The notes under the pieces: model-generated
Told to the model about the DNA's origin: nothing
The model's database searches: none
Seen by the model: only the letters and a program-made list of their open reading frames with translations
In this document: positions 1-6,025 of the stretch, in pieces
Layout of the letters: each line of letters opens with the position of its first letter
Numbering within the stretch: the first letter of the stretch is position 1
Origin: Gammaproteobacteria bacterium
Lineage (GTDB): Bacteria; Pseudomonadota; Gammaproteobacteria; Pseudomonadales; Azotimanducaceae
Length of the DNA stretch: 6,025 nt
Reading direction: 5' to 3'
Assembly (NCBI GenBank): GCA_027295975.1
Contig: JAPUJX010000380.1
Span: forward strand, 1-6,025
Program-made: the position numbers and the translations under genes

Positions 1-1
1 T

Positions 2-367
2 CTCGATGAGTGCATCATGAGCATGGAAGAACTATTGCGCATAGACCCTCATTCGACTTCGGCATCCCGATACAAAACAATTCAGGCAATGTGCCTTTTT
101 CAATGCGATCGTTTTGATGAAGCCATCGCTGCAGCTCGCGAAGCTATTTCCCTGCGTCCGCTAGCTACCGGTGCGTATATGGCATTGATAGCTACGCTAG
201 CGCAGCAGGGTAATCGACAAGAGGCTGAAGCGGCCTTGGCGGAACTGCGCCGCCAGGTACCCGCTTTCAAGCTGCGCGATCGCTTTAATATGATGCGACC
301 GTTATCTGACAAAAACCTTCTCGACAGGTTGCGTACTGCGCTTGCCAGCGTCGGCCTGACCGAATAG
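2..367 (+). CDS. C-terminal end of a TPR-repeat protein (5' end outside window)
   Basis: The reading frame is open to the left window edge, so the ATG at 17 is probably internal and the 121 visible residues are a C-terminus. They carry TPR-like helix pairs. One is at about residues 24-54, with the typical core RFDEAIAAAREAISLRP. A second is at about 57-88, with GNRQEAEAALAELRRQVP. A short tail follows (LLDRLRTALASVGLTE). This ending (TPR repeats, then a short 'L-D-R-L-R-x-A-L-x-x-x-G' helix) is known from class III adenylate cyclases and from winged-helix or TolB-type regulators with C-terminal TPRs, where the repeats bind partner proteins. That parent family is an inference, because the catalytic or DNA-binding part is not in the window. 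The last residue is followed by a TAG stop that sits inside a hairpin. I am confident of the TPR character and unsure of the full protein. Confidence 0.75.
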   Translation, partial: LDECIMSMEELLRIDPHSTSASRYKTIQAMCLFQCDRFDEAIAAAREAISLRPLATGAYMALIATLAQQGNRQEAEAALAELRRQVPAFKLRDRFNMMRPLSDKNLLDRLRTALASVGLTE

Positions 368-381
368 CCCGCTCGGGCTAT
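364..381 (+). terminator. Hairpin over the TPR gene stop codon, possible terminator
   Basis: The sequence ATAGCCCG-CT-CGGGCTAT is a perfect 8-base inverted repeat. In practice it would be a stem of about seven pairs with a four-base loop. It begins at the last base of the final sense codon and includes the TAG stop. The downstream stretch (CCAATTCTTCG) has a few T bases but no real U-run. It is therefore a weak intrinsic terminator candidate that would separate the TPR gene from the next + strand gene. It could also be an mRNA-stabilising stem. Confidence 0.4.
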
Positions 382-435
382 CCAATTCTTCGCCGTTTCA
401 AACTAGGGTGTATCCCACCGCGCGGGCGATTACAT

Positions 436-440
436 AGGAG
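436..440 (+). promoter_or_regulatory. Ribosome binding site fixing the GTG start at 447
   Basis: AGGAG lies 6 bases upstream of a GTG codon at 447. No in-frame ATG lies near by. This Shine-Dalgarno match supports the GTG as the true start of the 348-residue protein. Confidence 0.7.
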
Positions 441-446
441 TGGGGC

Positions 447-1493
447 GTGGCAATATCCACGATTGGCGCAATCGCATTGCGTATCGCCGGTGATATTGCG
501 CTCGTGGAACTCTACTGCGAACAAGTTGCGGCGCTGCCCGCGATAAAAAACGCCGATTTCATCGGTACCAACGAGTCGAGTCTGCTCGAAGTACTAGCAG
601 CAACACAACAGCGAATGCGCCAAGACGGACAGCGAACCAACAGTTTCGTCGAAGACCGGCTACTGGTTTGTCTTCGGCGACTGGTAGAAGGGTTGAGCGA
701 GATTGAGCGTTCGTTTGGTGAGCTACTGGAACTGTTCCCATACATCGCAACGAATCCCTCCGATAGGCCGGTGCGCACACAGATCCACCGTCTAGGCAGA
801 TCCATCGCCAGTTCGGTGCGCATCCAGGTGACACTCGTCGCATCCGTGGCGGCACGTACTCGACAAGGCGCGCGGGAAACGGCAGCGCTTGCCGGTGAGA
901 TCGTTGCGAGCGATCTTTTCGAGAAAATCTCGACGCTGGAGCGGTTACGTGGGCAGATATTCGATCTGTGTCGGCACTATCTGCGATCAAACGTCGGAGA
1001 ATCCAGCGTTCAGTCGCGGATGAGCTTGCACCCGCTACCCATATACTTGGCCAACTCAGAGCCATTCGGCTTTCCTGGTGTTTACGCCAGTGGGGATTCC
1101 AAGACCTCGAGAGAGTTGCGGCGCCTTCAGCATACTCTGCAGGTAACTCTGCAATCGTTTTGTTCTTTCGACCCGGTTCTCGGAACTCATGTTCTGGCCT
1201 ACTTGCCAATCAACAATCTGGCCTCCGCGTTGGCCTCTCTGTTTGGCGTTCTCACCGAGCTTGACGTTGCGTGGCGACGCTTGGGTGCGGAATTCAAAGA
1301 AGTGTCATATGGATTCAATCGTCGTGAGTATCGCGCGACACACCAGCTCTATCGTGATCTGGAGCATCGGTTGACAATGATCCTTAGAGAACGGGGACGG
1401 GCGGAAAACGCCTACCGTTGGCTGATGCGGTTCGAAGTGACCGTGTTCGAGCACCGAACAGCACAACTAGTTGAGATCACGCGTCTCCATTAA
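447..1493 (+). CDS. Unrecognised, mostly helical protein, 348 residues
   Basis: I do not recognise this family. The frame starts at GTG (447) behind a good AGGAG site and ends in TAA at 1491-1493. The protein appears almost entirely alpha-helical. The N-terminus is an amphipathic or hydrophobic helix (residues 3-34, ending AALPAIKNAD). Helices with heptad-like leucines follow at about 44-100. A mildly hydrophobic segment lies at 113-136, and a charged coiled-coil-like stretch at 141-180. Residues 185-225 are a Pro/Gly/Ser-rich linker, and a second helical half runs at about 220-348. No signal peptide, clear membrane span, nucleotide-binding motif or metal-binding cluster is visible; the four or so cysteines are scattered. 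Residue composition is normal for a soluble protein, and the opposite-strand frames are rich in Arg, Ser and Trp, typical of shadow frames, so this strand is the coding one. It is preceded by a 79-base gap and converges on the cytochrome gene. Its N-terminal helix faintly recalls helical signalling or adaptor domains, but I assign no function. Confidence 0.75.
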   Translation: MAISTIGAIALRIAGDIALVELYCEQVAALPAIKNADFIGTNESSLLEVLAATQQRMRQDGQRTNSFVEDRLLVCLRRLVEGLSEIERSFGELLELFPYIATNPSDRPVRTQIHRLGRSIASSVRIQVTLVASVAARTRQGARETAALAGEIVASDLFEKISTLERLRGQIFDLCRHYLRSNVGESSVQSRMSLHPLPIYLANSEPFGFPGVYASGDSKTSRELRRLQHTLQVTLQSFCSFDPVLGTHVLAYLPINNLASALASLFGVLTELDVAWRRLGAEFKEVSYGFNRREYRATHQLYRDLEHRLTMILRERGRAENAYRWLMRFEVTVFEHRTAQLVEITRLH

Positions 1494-1501
1494 TCCGCCA
1501 A

Positions 1502-4330
1502 CTAATACGCCACGGCCGCGGTCGCCTCCTGACCGACCAGCAATTTCCAACCCTCTATGGCATGTGCGGAGCTTTCGGTCTCGAGGTCCAACATCGAAAC
1601 GATATGCAACAGCCGCTGTGTTTCCGGAAAGTCCCCAGGTTTGTGGTAGTCGTTGAGAAGCGCTACCCGATCGAGCAGATAATACGGCGGCAAAGCCTGG
1701 TAGTAGATTCGCGCCCGCACGGTTCCGCCTGCTGGCGGTTTCACTCCCTCCGGGTTGAATTGCACCACATCGATGTGCGCAGGCTCGGGAATATCTCGCC
1801 CAACCGGGTTCATGTCATAGTCTGGATAGCCGTTCGTATCCCAGCCTTTGGGTAACAAGCGGGTGTCCTTTACTTCCTTATCGAGCTCTAGAAAGCTCGT
1901 GGTGAGAATATCGTCTGCGTTTTTGTGACGAGTCTCGTAAATCTGTACCTGGGACTGTTTGGCAATGGCCGGGTAATAAGGTTGGTACTCGTTGTTTACC
2001 GGGAATTCGCTAGGAAGCGGATTGCCGTTGGGACCGTCCAGAATGACGCCGGTATCATCCGTACATCCGGAACACCAGACGGTCTCTCCGTTCTCGTCCA
2101 GTACACTCACCTCGAGGTATGCTCGCCTGAAGCCCACCCCGGTCGGGAACTTGTGACCAGCGAGGTTTTCGACGCTCACCGTGAACTCCAGATAGCCATC
2201 GGCGCTGGTGGTCACGTTGGTCAGCTCAATCCTCGCTGTTTCCTCGGCAGCAAGATTTTTCGCTTCTTCCATCGCGAACGATTTCGGTGGTGCGATGGTC
2301 AAATACGGTCTCGCTGGATAAAAAGTGTTTGAACCCAGAACCAGTGGGAACTGCTGAAACATGGCCATGGTAAAGAGGTTGATGCCGGTTAGGGTATGAC
2401 GTCCGTATCCTTCGCGCGGAACTGTATCCAGCTCATCCGAACTCAGGCGGTGGGGTGTGTAAGGGAAGTTGGTGTCTTCGATGTTGGCGATCTTGCTGTC
2501 AACCAGGGCTCGATCTGGATCCATGGGATTCGTGTTGGGCATATGGCAGTCTTGACAAGAACGGAAGTCGGTTGGTTTCTCAAACGCACTGTTACGCCAC
2601 TCGTAGTAGGTAGTTTGCTCGTGAGCAAGGAGTATCTCCGGATTGTCGAGTACCGGTACGTCCACCATATGACAGGTGCCGCACAAGCCGCTGTCTTGAA
2701 TGTGGGTACCCTGTACCGGCGTCACTCCCAGAGCCTGGACCATTGGTTTGGTCTTGACGTTGTCAAAAGGTCCATAAAACTCATCCGCGGGACCGAGGGT
2801 GAAATGTGCGGTGAATGATGCCGGCTCGCCCAGATTTTCGTCAGCGATGTGGTGACACACCGCACAGGAGACGCCGTCACGAGCAAGCGCGCCAAACCTG
2901 GCTTCACGCGGGTTGTCTTGATTATCGTTCGGTACGCTATAGGTGTTGGCGATGTTCCCCGCGAGATCCTCATCGGAACGATAACCCATGGGCGCGTGGC
3001 AACTCATGCAGAGCTTGGTGGTTTCCGCGGCAACAGCCGGATATTTAGCCACTTCGGATTCGAGCTGGGCACGGAACACCGGATCGCTCGCTGAAACCGA
3101 CATCAACGACCCGCTCCACTCGCCGTAGGGAGAAAGATCCGCAAGCGGCGGATCGGTATCCCCCATTAGTGGCAAGCGATCGAATTTATGACCGTTTACC
3201 GCCACGGACATTTCCGGGTTTGTCCCGTTCAACAGGTCAGCCACATCATGGCAGCCTGTACATGCGCTTGCGGTTATGAAGTGAGAATCCTGTCGGTCCG
3301 GTGCCGGAGGGACATGATCGAACATCACATCCATTGGCAGCGGCCTGGGTTTCTCGGCCGCAATTTTTGCGGCATCGTCGATTACTTTTTCAAAAAGTTT
3401 GACAAATGCATCTTTCGGTTCGTCGTGGGGACGATGAAGCGCGGAAAATGACAGAAATGCGAGAATTTCCTTTTCACTACCGCCAAACGGATCGCCCGCC
3501 ACATCAGGCGGGACTTCACCCAATATGTCGTGGGCGCCACCACCACGCGCCAGCGTTTGTACCCCGGGGTCCTTGAGATTGACAAACGTGGCAACGTCGG
3601 TATTGGTCAAATTGTTCAAAGAGGCAAACGTGTACTCCTCTGTCGCTGAAGCATGACACGCCAGACAGAACGACAAGCCGTATTGACCTGATTCATACTC
3701 CAATGTATAGGGTTTGTTCCCTGGCTTGTAGTACAGGTACCACAGCCAACCATCTCGGGACGCCTTGCTGTCACGTACCATCACGGCCCATCCGTCGATT
3801 TCGCTATCCGCAGTTTCATCACCCAGCCCCCACCACATGGCTTTCACGATCGTCCCACCGTCCGGAATTATTCCCTGGCGATCATTTTTCAGCCATGTCA
3901 CCACGCTTTCGGAGTAATAAACTTTGACGCGCGCATGTGTTGAGAATGCGGTGTTGGTTACGGTGTCGTCGGTTCGCGATTTGGCGGGAAGGATGGGTCC
4001 GGTGAGGCGTATGCCGGTTTCGCGAAACTGATCCTGGCACCAGCCTTTATAGAGGTATGCTTTGACAAAACTCTGCAAGTTATTGAGCTGGTCATCTGTT
4101 GGAACGATGGGGCCATGGTTCTCCAACAACCCCAACGCTTTGAGGGCGGCTTCGGATTTTGCCGGATTGGGGCAATTCATTTCCCGTTCGGTTACATCCA
4201 CCTCCGCCGGTAAAGACTCGCTCGGCGCGGGAGAACACGCAACCAATGAGCCGAACATCCCAACGAGGCAGAGACTCCGCAACGTATGAACAGAAACTAC
4301 AACATTCATACGCCGATACGATCCGATCAT
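1502..4330 (-). CDS. Multiheme c-type cytochrome lipoprotein with cytochrome P460-like domain
   Basis: This is a predicted exported redox protein of 942 residues. An N-terminal signal ends in the lipobox LVAC (Cys32). The next residue is Ser, so sorting to the outer membrane is expected. Residues about 85-245 resemble cytochrome P460 (VKVYYSESVVTWL, IPDGGTIVK, GWAVMVRD, then CLACH at 222-226). A central multiheme module has five more CXXCH sites: CTGCH 357, CMSCH 441, CAVCH 489, CGTCH 550 and CQDCH 592. From about 700 the chain is heme-free and beta-rich, with GHKFPTG at 725-731, a motif common at the C-terminal ends of multiheme cytochromes. A CSGC pair at 753-756 lacks the heme His. Known P460 proteins oxidise hydroxylamine-type substrates, and the other hemes would relay electrons; the actual substrate here is unknown. 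The ATG at 4330 has a GGGGAG site. An internal ATG at 4309 would also leave a workable signal peptide. The gene starts 70 bases after the P-47-like gene and may share its transcript. Confidence 0.9.
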   Translation of the reverse strand: MIGSYRRMNVVVSVHTLRSLCLVGMFGSLVACSPAPSESLPAEVDVTEREMNCPNPAKSEAALKALGLLENHGPIVPTDDQLNNLQSFVKAYLYKGWCQDQFRETGIRLTGPILPAKSRTDDTVTNTAFSTHARVKVYYSESVVTWLKNDRQGIIPDGGTIVKAMWWGLGDETADSEIDGWAVMVRDSKASRDGWLWYLYYKPGNKPYTLEYESGQYGLSFCLACHASATEEYTFASLNNLTNTDVATFVNLKDPGVQTLARGGGAHDILGEVPPDVAGDPFGGSEKEILAFLSFSALHRPHDEPKDAFVKLFEKVIDDAAKIAAEKPRPLPMDVMFDHVPPAPDRQDSHFITASACTGCHDVADLLNGTNPEMSVAVNGHKFDRLPLMGDTDPPLADLSPYGEWSGSLMSVSASDPVFRAQLESEVAKYPAVAAETTKLCMSCHAPMGYRSDEDLAGNIANTYSVPNDNQDNPREARFGALARDGVSCAVCHHIADENLGEPASFTAHFTLGPADEFYGPFDNVKTKPMVQALGVTPVQGTHIQDSGLCGTCHMVDVPVLDNPEILLAHEQTTYYEWRNSAFEKPTDFRSCQDCHMPNTNPMDPDRALVDSKIANIEDTNFPYTPHRLSSDELDTVPREGYGRHTLTGINLFTMAMFQQFPLVLGSNTFYPARPYLTIAPPKSFAMEEAKNLAAEETARIELTNVTTSADGYLEFTVSVENLAGHKFPTGVGFRRAYLEVSVLDENGETVWCSGCTDDTGVILDGPNGNPLPSEFPVNNEYQPYYPAIAKQSQVQIYETRHKNADDILTTSFLELDKEVKDTRLLPKGWDTNGYPDYDMNPVGRDIPEPAHIDVVQFNPEGVKPPAGGTVRARIYYQALPPYYLLDRVALLNDYHKPGDFPETQRLLHIVSMLDLETESSAHAIEGWKLLVGQEATAAVAY

Positions 4331-4334
4331 CAGA

Positions 4335-4340
4335 CTCCCC
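4335..4340 (-). promoter_or_regulatory. Ribosome binding site for the cytochrome gene
   Basis: On the - strand, GGGGAG stands 4 bases before the ATG at 4330, inside a purine-rich run. The alternative ATG at 4309 has no comparable site directly upstream. This favours the longer signal peptide (Cys at residue 32). Confidence 0.5.
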
Positions 4341-4400
4341 GCCCCTTATTACGCTGTTCGAGTGTAACGCTGCCCACCACGGTGTGCATCGACAAAGTTG

Positions 4401-5651
4401 TTAGTTCGCAGATCCGTCAATAAAAACCAGACATCCGTCGAGCTTGGCGTCCGTCAATAGAAACTCACGTAAACCTGTCCATGAGACGGCTGCAGGTGGT
4501 GGGCTGGACATGCCTTGCAGGGCGCTGGCGATACTCCGCACAGTTCCGTTGATGCCTTCGTTGAAAAAACTGACAATCCAGCGAACAAACCACCCAACGA
4601 TGGTGTCGAGTCCGGGCAGTAGTTTCACGTGAGTTTTTACATCCGGGTTCTTATCGGGCTTGAACGCAACCCCACGCTTCCCTGGATCGTAGGTAAACGG
4701 GAGTTTCGTCGTAACGGTAAAGGTCAATTGCGCGCCAAGGGGAAGTCCCATGTGACCATCGGTCACAACCACCATATTGCTTCCGGAAATGTATAAATCC
4801 ATCTTGTCGATCACCGGCCTTGCGGTATACAGGAAGCTGAAATTTCTGGTTGGTAAGTTGATCGGCTTGGCAAGGCGGAGATGATCCCCGTGGGCATGAA
4901 AGCGAGAGCCTTTGACGAAGCTGTTGTTCATGTGGGGTAACACGGCGCCACTCATGAACAGTGTCTGTGACACCATGAAAACCGCGGCCGGATCGCCTGT
5001 CAACGCGCGCGAGTCCACGACACGCTCTTTTTCGTCTGCCGTCGCAGAACCCAACACGGCCAGATAACCAGGGCCTTTGACAGTCTGTATCTGACACCAG
5101 TGATAATAAGGTAGGGTCAACCAGCTGTAGTTGGTTGCGGCAACCCCCAATTTGGCGAATACGTACGACACCTTTGCGCCATTGGCGGTCAGGCAGCGTG
5201 CCACGGCATTGCCGAGCACCGCTTGGGACAGTTCGTCCAGACGGTTCTCAGGATCTTCGGTATGAACAAAACGAACCCCTGCATCGGAGTCGTCACCTTC
5301 TCCGCTTCGTAGGTCGAAACACAGCGTTCGATCACCGCCCTGTGCCGGAGGGGGCATGATGCGTAGAGGCACTTCAACGCGCACGATCACCCCAGCAACG
5401 TCTGTACCGTTCTGGTTTTGCGCCTGGCTGGTAGGCGGCTGCAATGTACCGCTGTCGATGGGCAAATCCAGGTAGACCAGGGAGCCTGCGGTGCCGGCAG
5501 CAATCTGCCAGGAACCAAATTCTCCGCAAATGACGGCCTGTGCATCCGCGTATTCGAACGTCAGCAGCAGCTCGTCCGCATTGTTCCTCAGCGCTTCGTT
5601 TATCCGTTGCACCGATGCAATCGACACGGCGTCCCAATTGTACAGTTCCAC
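4401..5651 (-). CDS. Clostridial P-47-like protein (TULIP fold), 416 residues
   Basis: The product resembles the P-47 family, first named from botulinum neurotoxin gene clusters. Support comes from family-like landmarks in the right order. These are an N-terminal YNWDAVSIASVQRINEAL (residues 4-21), FGSWQI at 45-50, YLDLPIDSGTL at 60-70, the middle-domain string SQTLFMSGAVLPHM at 228-241, and a C-terminal AAVSWTGLREFLLTDAKL at 387-404. The length of about 416 residues fits P-47. Known P-47 and OrfX proteins have a TULIP (BPI-like) fold with an elongated lipid-binding-like shape. Their exact role in toxin complexes is unsettled. There is no signal peptide, so the protein is cytoplasmic unless exported by another route. 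Residues 346-380 form an amphipathic helical segment (GWFVRWIVSFF). The GTG start at 5651 has a strong AAGGAG site. It lies 33 bases after a second, apparently related gene. The family call rests on remembered motifs, not on a search. Confidence 0.72.
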   Translation of the reverse strand: MELYNWDAVSIASVQRINEALRNNADELLLTFEYADAQAVICGEFGSWQIAAGTAGSLVYLDLPIDSGTLQPPTSQAQNQNGTDVAGVIVRVEVPLRIMPPPAQGGDRTLCFDLRSGEGDDSDAGVRFVHTEDPENRLDELSQAVLGNAVARCLTANGAKVSYVFAKLGVAATNYSWLTLPYYHWCQIQTVKGPGYLAVLGSATADEKERVVDSRALTGDPAAVFMVSQTLFMSGAVLPHMNNSFVKGSRFHAHGDHLRLAKPINLPTRNFSFLYTARPVIDKMDLYISGSNMVVVTDGHMGLPLGAQLTFTVTTKLPFTYDPGKRGVAFKPDKNPDVKTHVKLLPGLDTIVGWFVRWIVSFFNEGINGTVRSIASALQGMSSPPPAAVSWTGLREFLLTDAKLDGCLVFIDGSAN

Positions 5652-5658
5652 TTCGATA

Positions 5659-5664
5659 CTCCTT
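5659..5664 (-). promoter_or_regulatory. Ribosome binding site fixing the GTG start at 5651
   Basis: On the - strand AAGGAG stands 7 bases before GTG (5651), near-ideal spacing. It lies in the 33-base gap after the upstream gene's stop, which supports one transcript for both genes with independent translation starts. Confidence 0.75.
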
Positions 5665-5684
5665 GATCCCTGGATGTCCCGGCG

Positions 5685-6025
5685 CTAAAGACGAAGTGCT
5701 GCGCCCCTGAAATTTCCCGCCAGTTGTAAGGCGCCGTTCAACTCGACCGATGTCAATTCGAACTGCTCGCCGTTGGCCCAGGTGACGGCTTTGGTGGTGT
5801 TGGCCACCAGCAGGTCAAGTGGCGGAGCGTCGTCTCCCTTGATGGCTTCTATCAGCTTCATGGAAAGGAGCCCGCCCCCGGACAGTAGTGCTGCGATTAT
5901 CAGCACAGGAATAGCTGCGGCGTTGATACCTGGTACGAAGGCGAGAATTCCGGCTATCACGCTGATGGCCGACAGGATCCATTGGAGAACGATCACACCT
6001 TCGGATTTTCGGGTCCAGTCCTGAT
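5685..6025 (-). CDS. C-terminal end of a second P-47-like protein (5' end outside window)
   Basis: The frame is open to the right window edge (QDWTRKSEG precedes the GTG at 5996), so that GTG is probably internal and 112 C-terminal residues are visible. The last part, KAVTWANGEQFELTSVELNG (about 78-97) continuing ALQLAG, lines up with the end of the neighbouring P-47-like protein (AAVSWTGLREFLLTDAKLDG). Shared positions are A-V-x-W, F-x-L-T and L-x-G-x-L. This suggests a paralogue rather than a separate small membrane protein. Ahead of it lie two strongly hydrophobic helices at about residues 10-30 and 32-54 with a Pro-Gly turn (FVPGINAAA) between them, then a short charged linker (IKGDDAPP). 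The neighbour has an amphipathic helix at the same place. The hydrophobic pair could insert in a membrane or line a lipid pocket; this is inference. The TAG stop is 33 bases before the next start, indicating an operon. Confidence 0.6.
   Translation of the reverse strand, partial: QDWTRKSEGVIVLQWILSAISVIAGILAFVPGINAAAIPVLIIAALLSGGGLLSMKLIEAIKGDDAPPLDLLVANTTKAVTWANGEQFELTSVELNGALQLAGNFRGAALRL

Noticed and set aside
418..425. Palindrome CCGCGCGG upstream of the gene at 447
   Set aside because: An 8-base G+C palindrome is common in this composition, and no further operator-like symmetry surrounds it.
559..1209. 216-codon open frame on the - strand opposite the helical-protein gene
   Set aside because: Its translation is rich in Arg, Ser and Trp with no domain-like pattern, and it lies wholly opposite a gene that has a good ribosome site and normal composition. 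It is a shadow frame.
1925..2818. Two + strand open frames (135 and 140 codons) opposite the cytochrome gene
   Set aside because: The - strand here encodes clear CXXCH and GHKFPTG motifs in one unbroken frame. The + strand products show no recognisable features.
4349..4372. Near-direct repeat TTACGCTG / TAACGCTG, 16 bases apart
   Set aside because: Only two short copies with one mismatch, which is too little to call an operator.
4361..4388. Promoter-like pair on the - strand upstream of the cytochrome gene (TGCACA, 16 bases, TACACT)
   Set aside because: Each hexamer matches the consensus at only four of six positions and the spacing is 16. Such a match is expected by chance, so it is not listed as a feature.
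4651..5097. 148-codon - strand frame in another phase within the P-47-like gene
   Set aside because: The main frame is unbroken across it and carries the family-like motifs, so there is no frameshift to explain. The alternative product is Arg-rich and motif-free.
5685..5996. Reading the right-edge frame as a complete 103-residue two-helix membrane protein starting at GTG 5996
   Set aside because: The frame stays open beyond the GTG to the window edge, no convincing ribosome site precedes it, and its C-terminus matches that of the adjacent 416-residue protein, so a truncated larger protein is more likely.

Overview
The window looks like chromosomal DNA of a Gram-negative bacterium, most likely a member of the Pseudomonadota. 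The base composition is moderate, a little above half G+C. There is a lipobox-type lipoprotein carrying several c-type hemes, strong AGGAG-like ribosome binding sites and some GTG starts. The taxon cannot be fixed from the sequence alone. No RNA gene, CRISPR array, insertion sequence or phage gene is visible.

Layout. On the + strand, the window opens inside the C-terminal end of a TPR-repeat protein (to 367). A hairpin covers its stop codon. It is followed by an unrecognised, mostly helical 348-residue protein (447-1493). All later genes lie on the - strand and read towards it. In transcription order these are: the C-terminal end of a gene cut by the right window edge (5685-6025), a complete 416-residue protein of the clostridial P-47 type (TULIP fold, 4401-5651), and a 942-residue lipoprotein with a cytochrome P460-like domain and six CXXCH heme sites (1502-4330). 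The lipoprotein gene and the helical-protein gene meet tail to tail with only 8 bases between their stop codons.

How the genes may work together. The two right-hand genes are 33 bases apart on the same strand. Their C-termini share a pattern (A-V-x-W, then F-x-L-T-x-x-x-L-x-G-x-L), so they are best read as tandem members of one P-47-like family in one operon. The P-47 family is known mainly from botulinum neurotoxin gene clusters (ntnh-p47-orfX) and related toxin loci, where it adopts a lipid-binding-like TULIP fold. Finding two such genes beside a surface-type multiheme cytochrome is the most interesting feature here. The cytochrome gene starts 70 bases downstream of the P-47-like gene and no convincing terminator lies between them, so co-transcription is possible. 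A functional link remains inference.

Every base lies in or close to a gene. The three gaps (368-446, 4331-4400, 5652-5684) are all under 80 bases.
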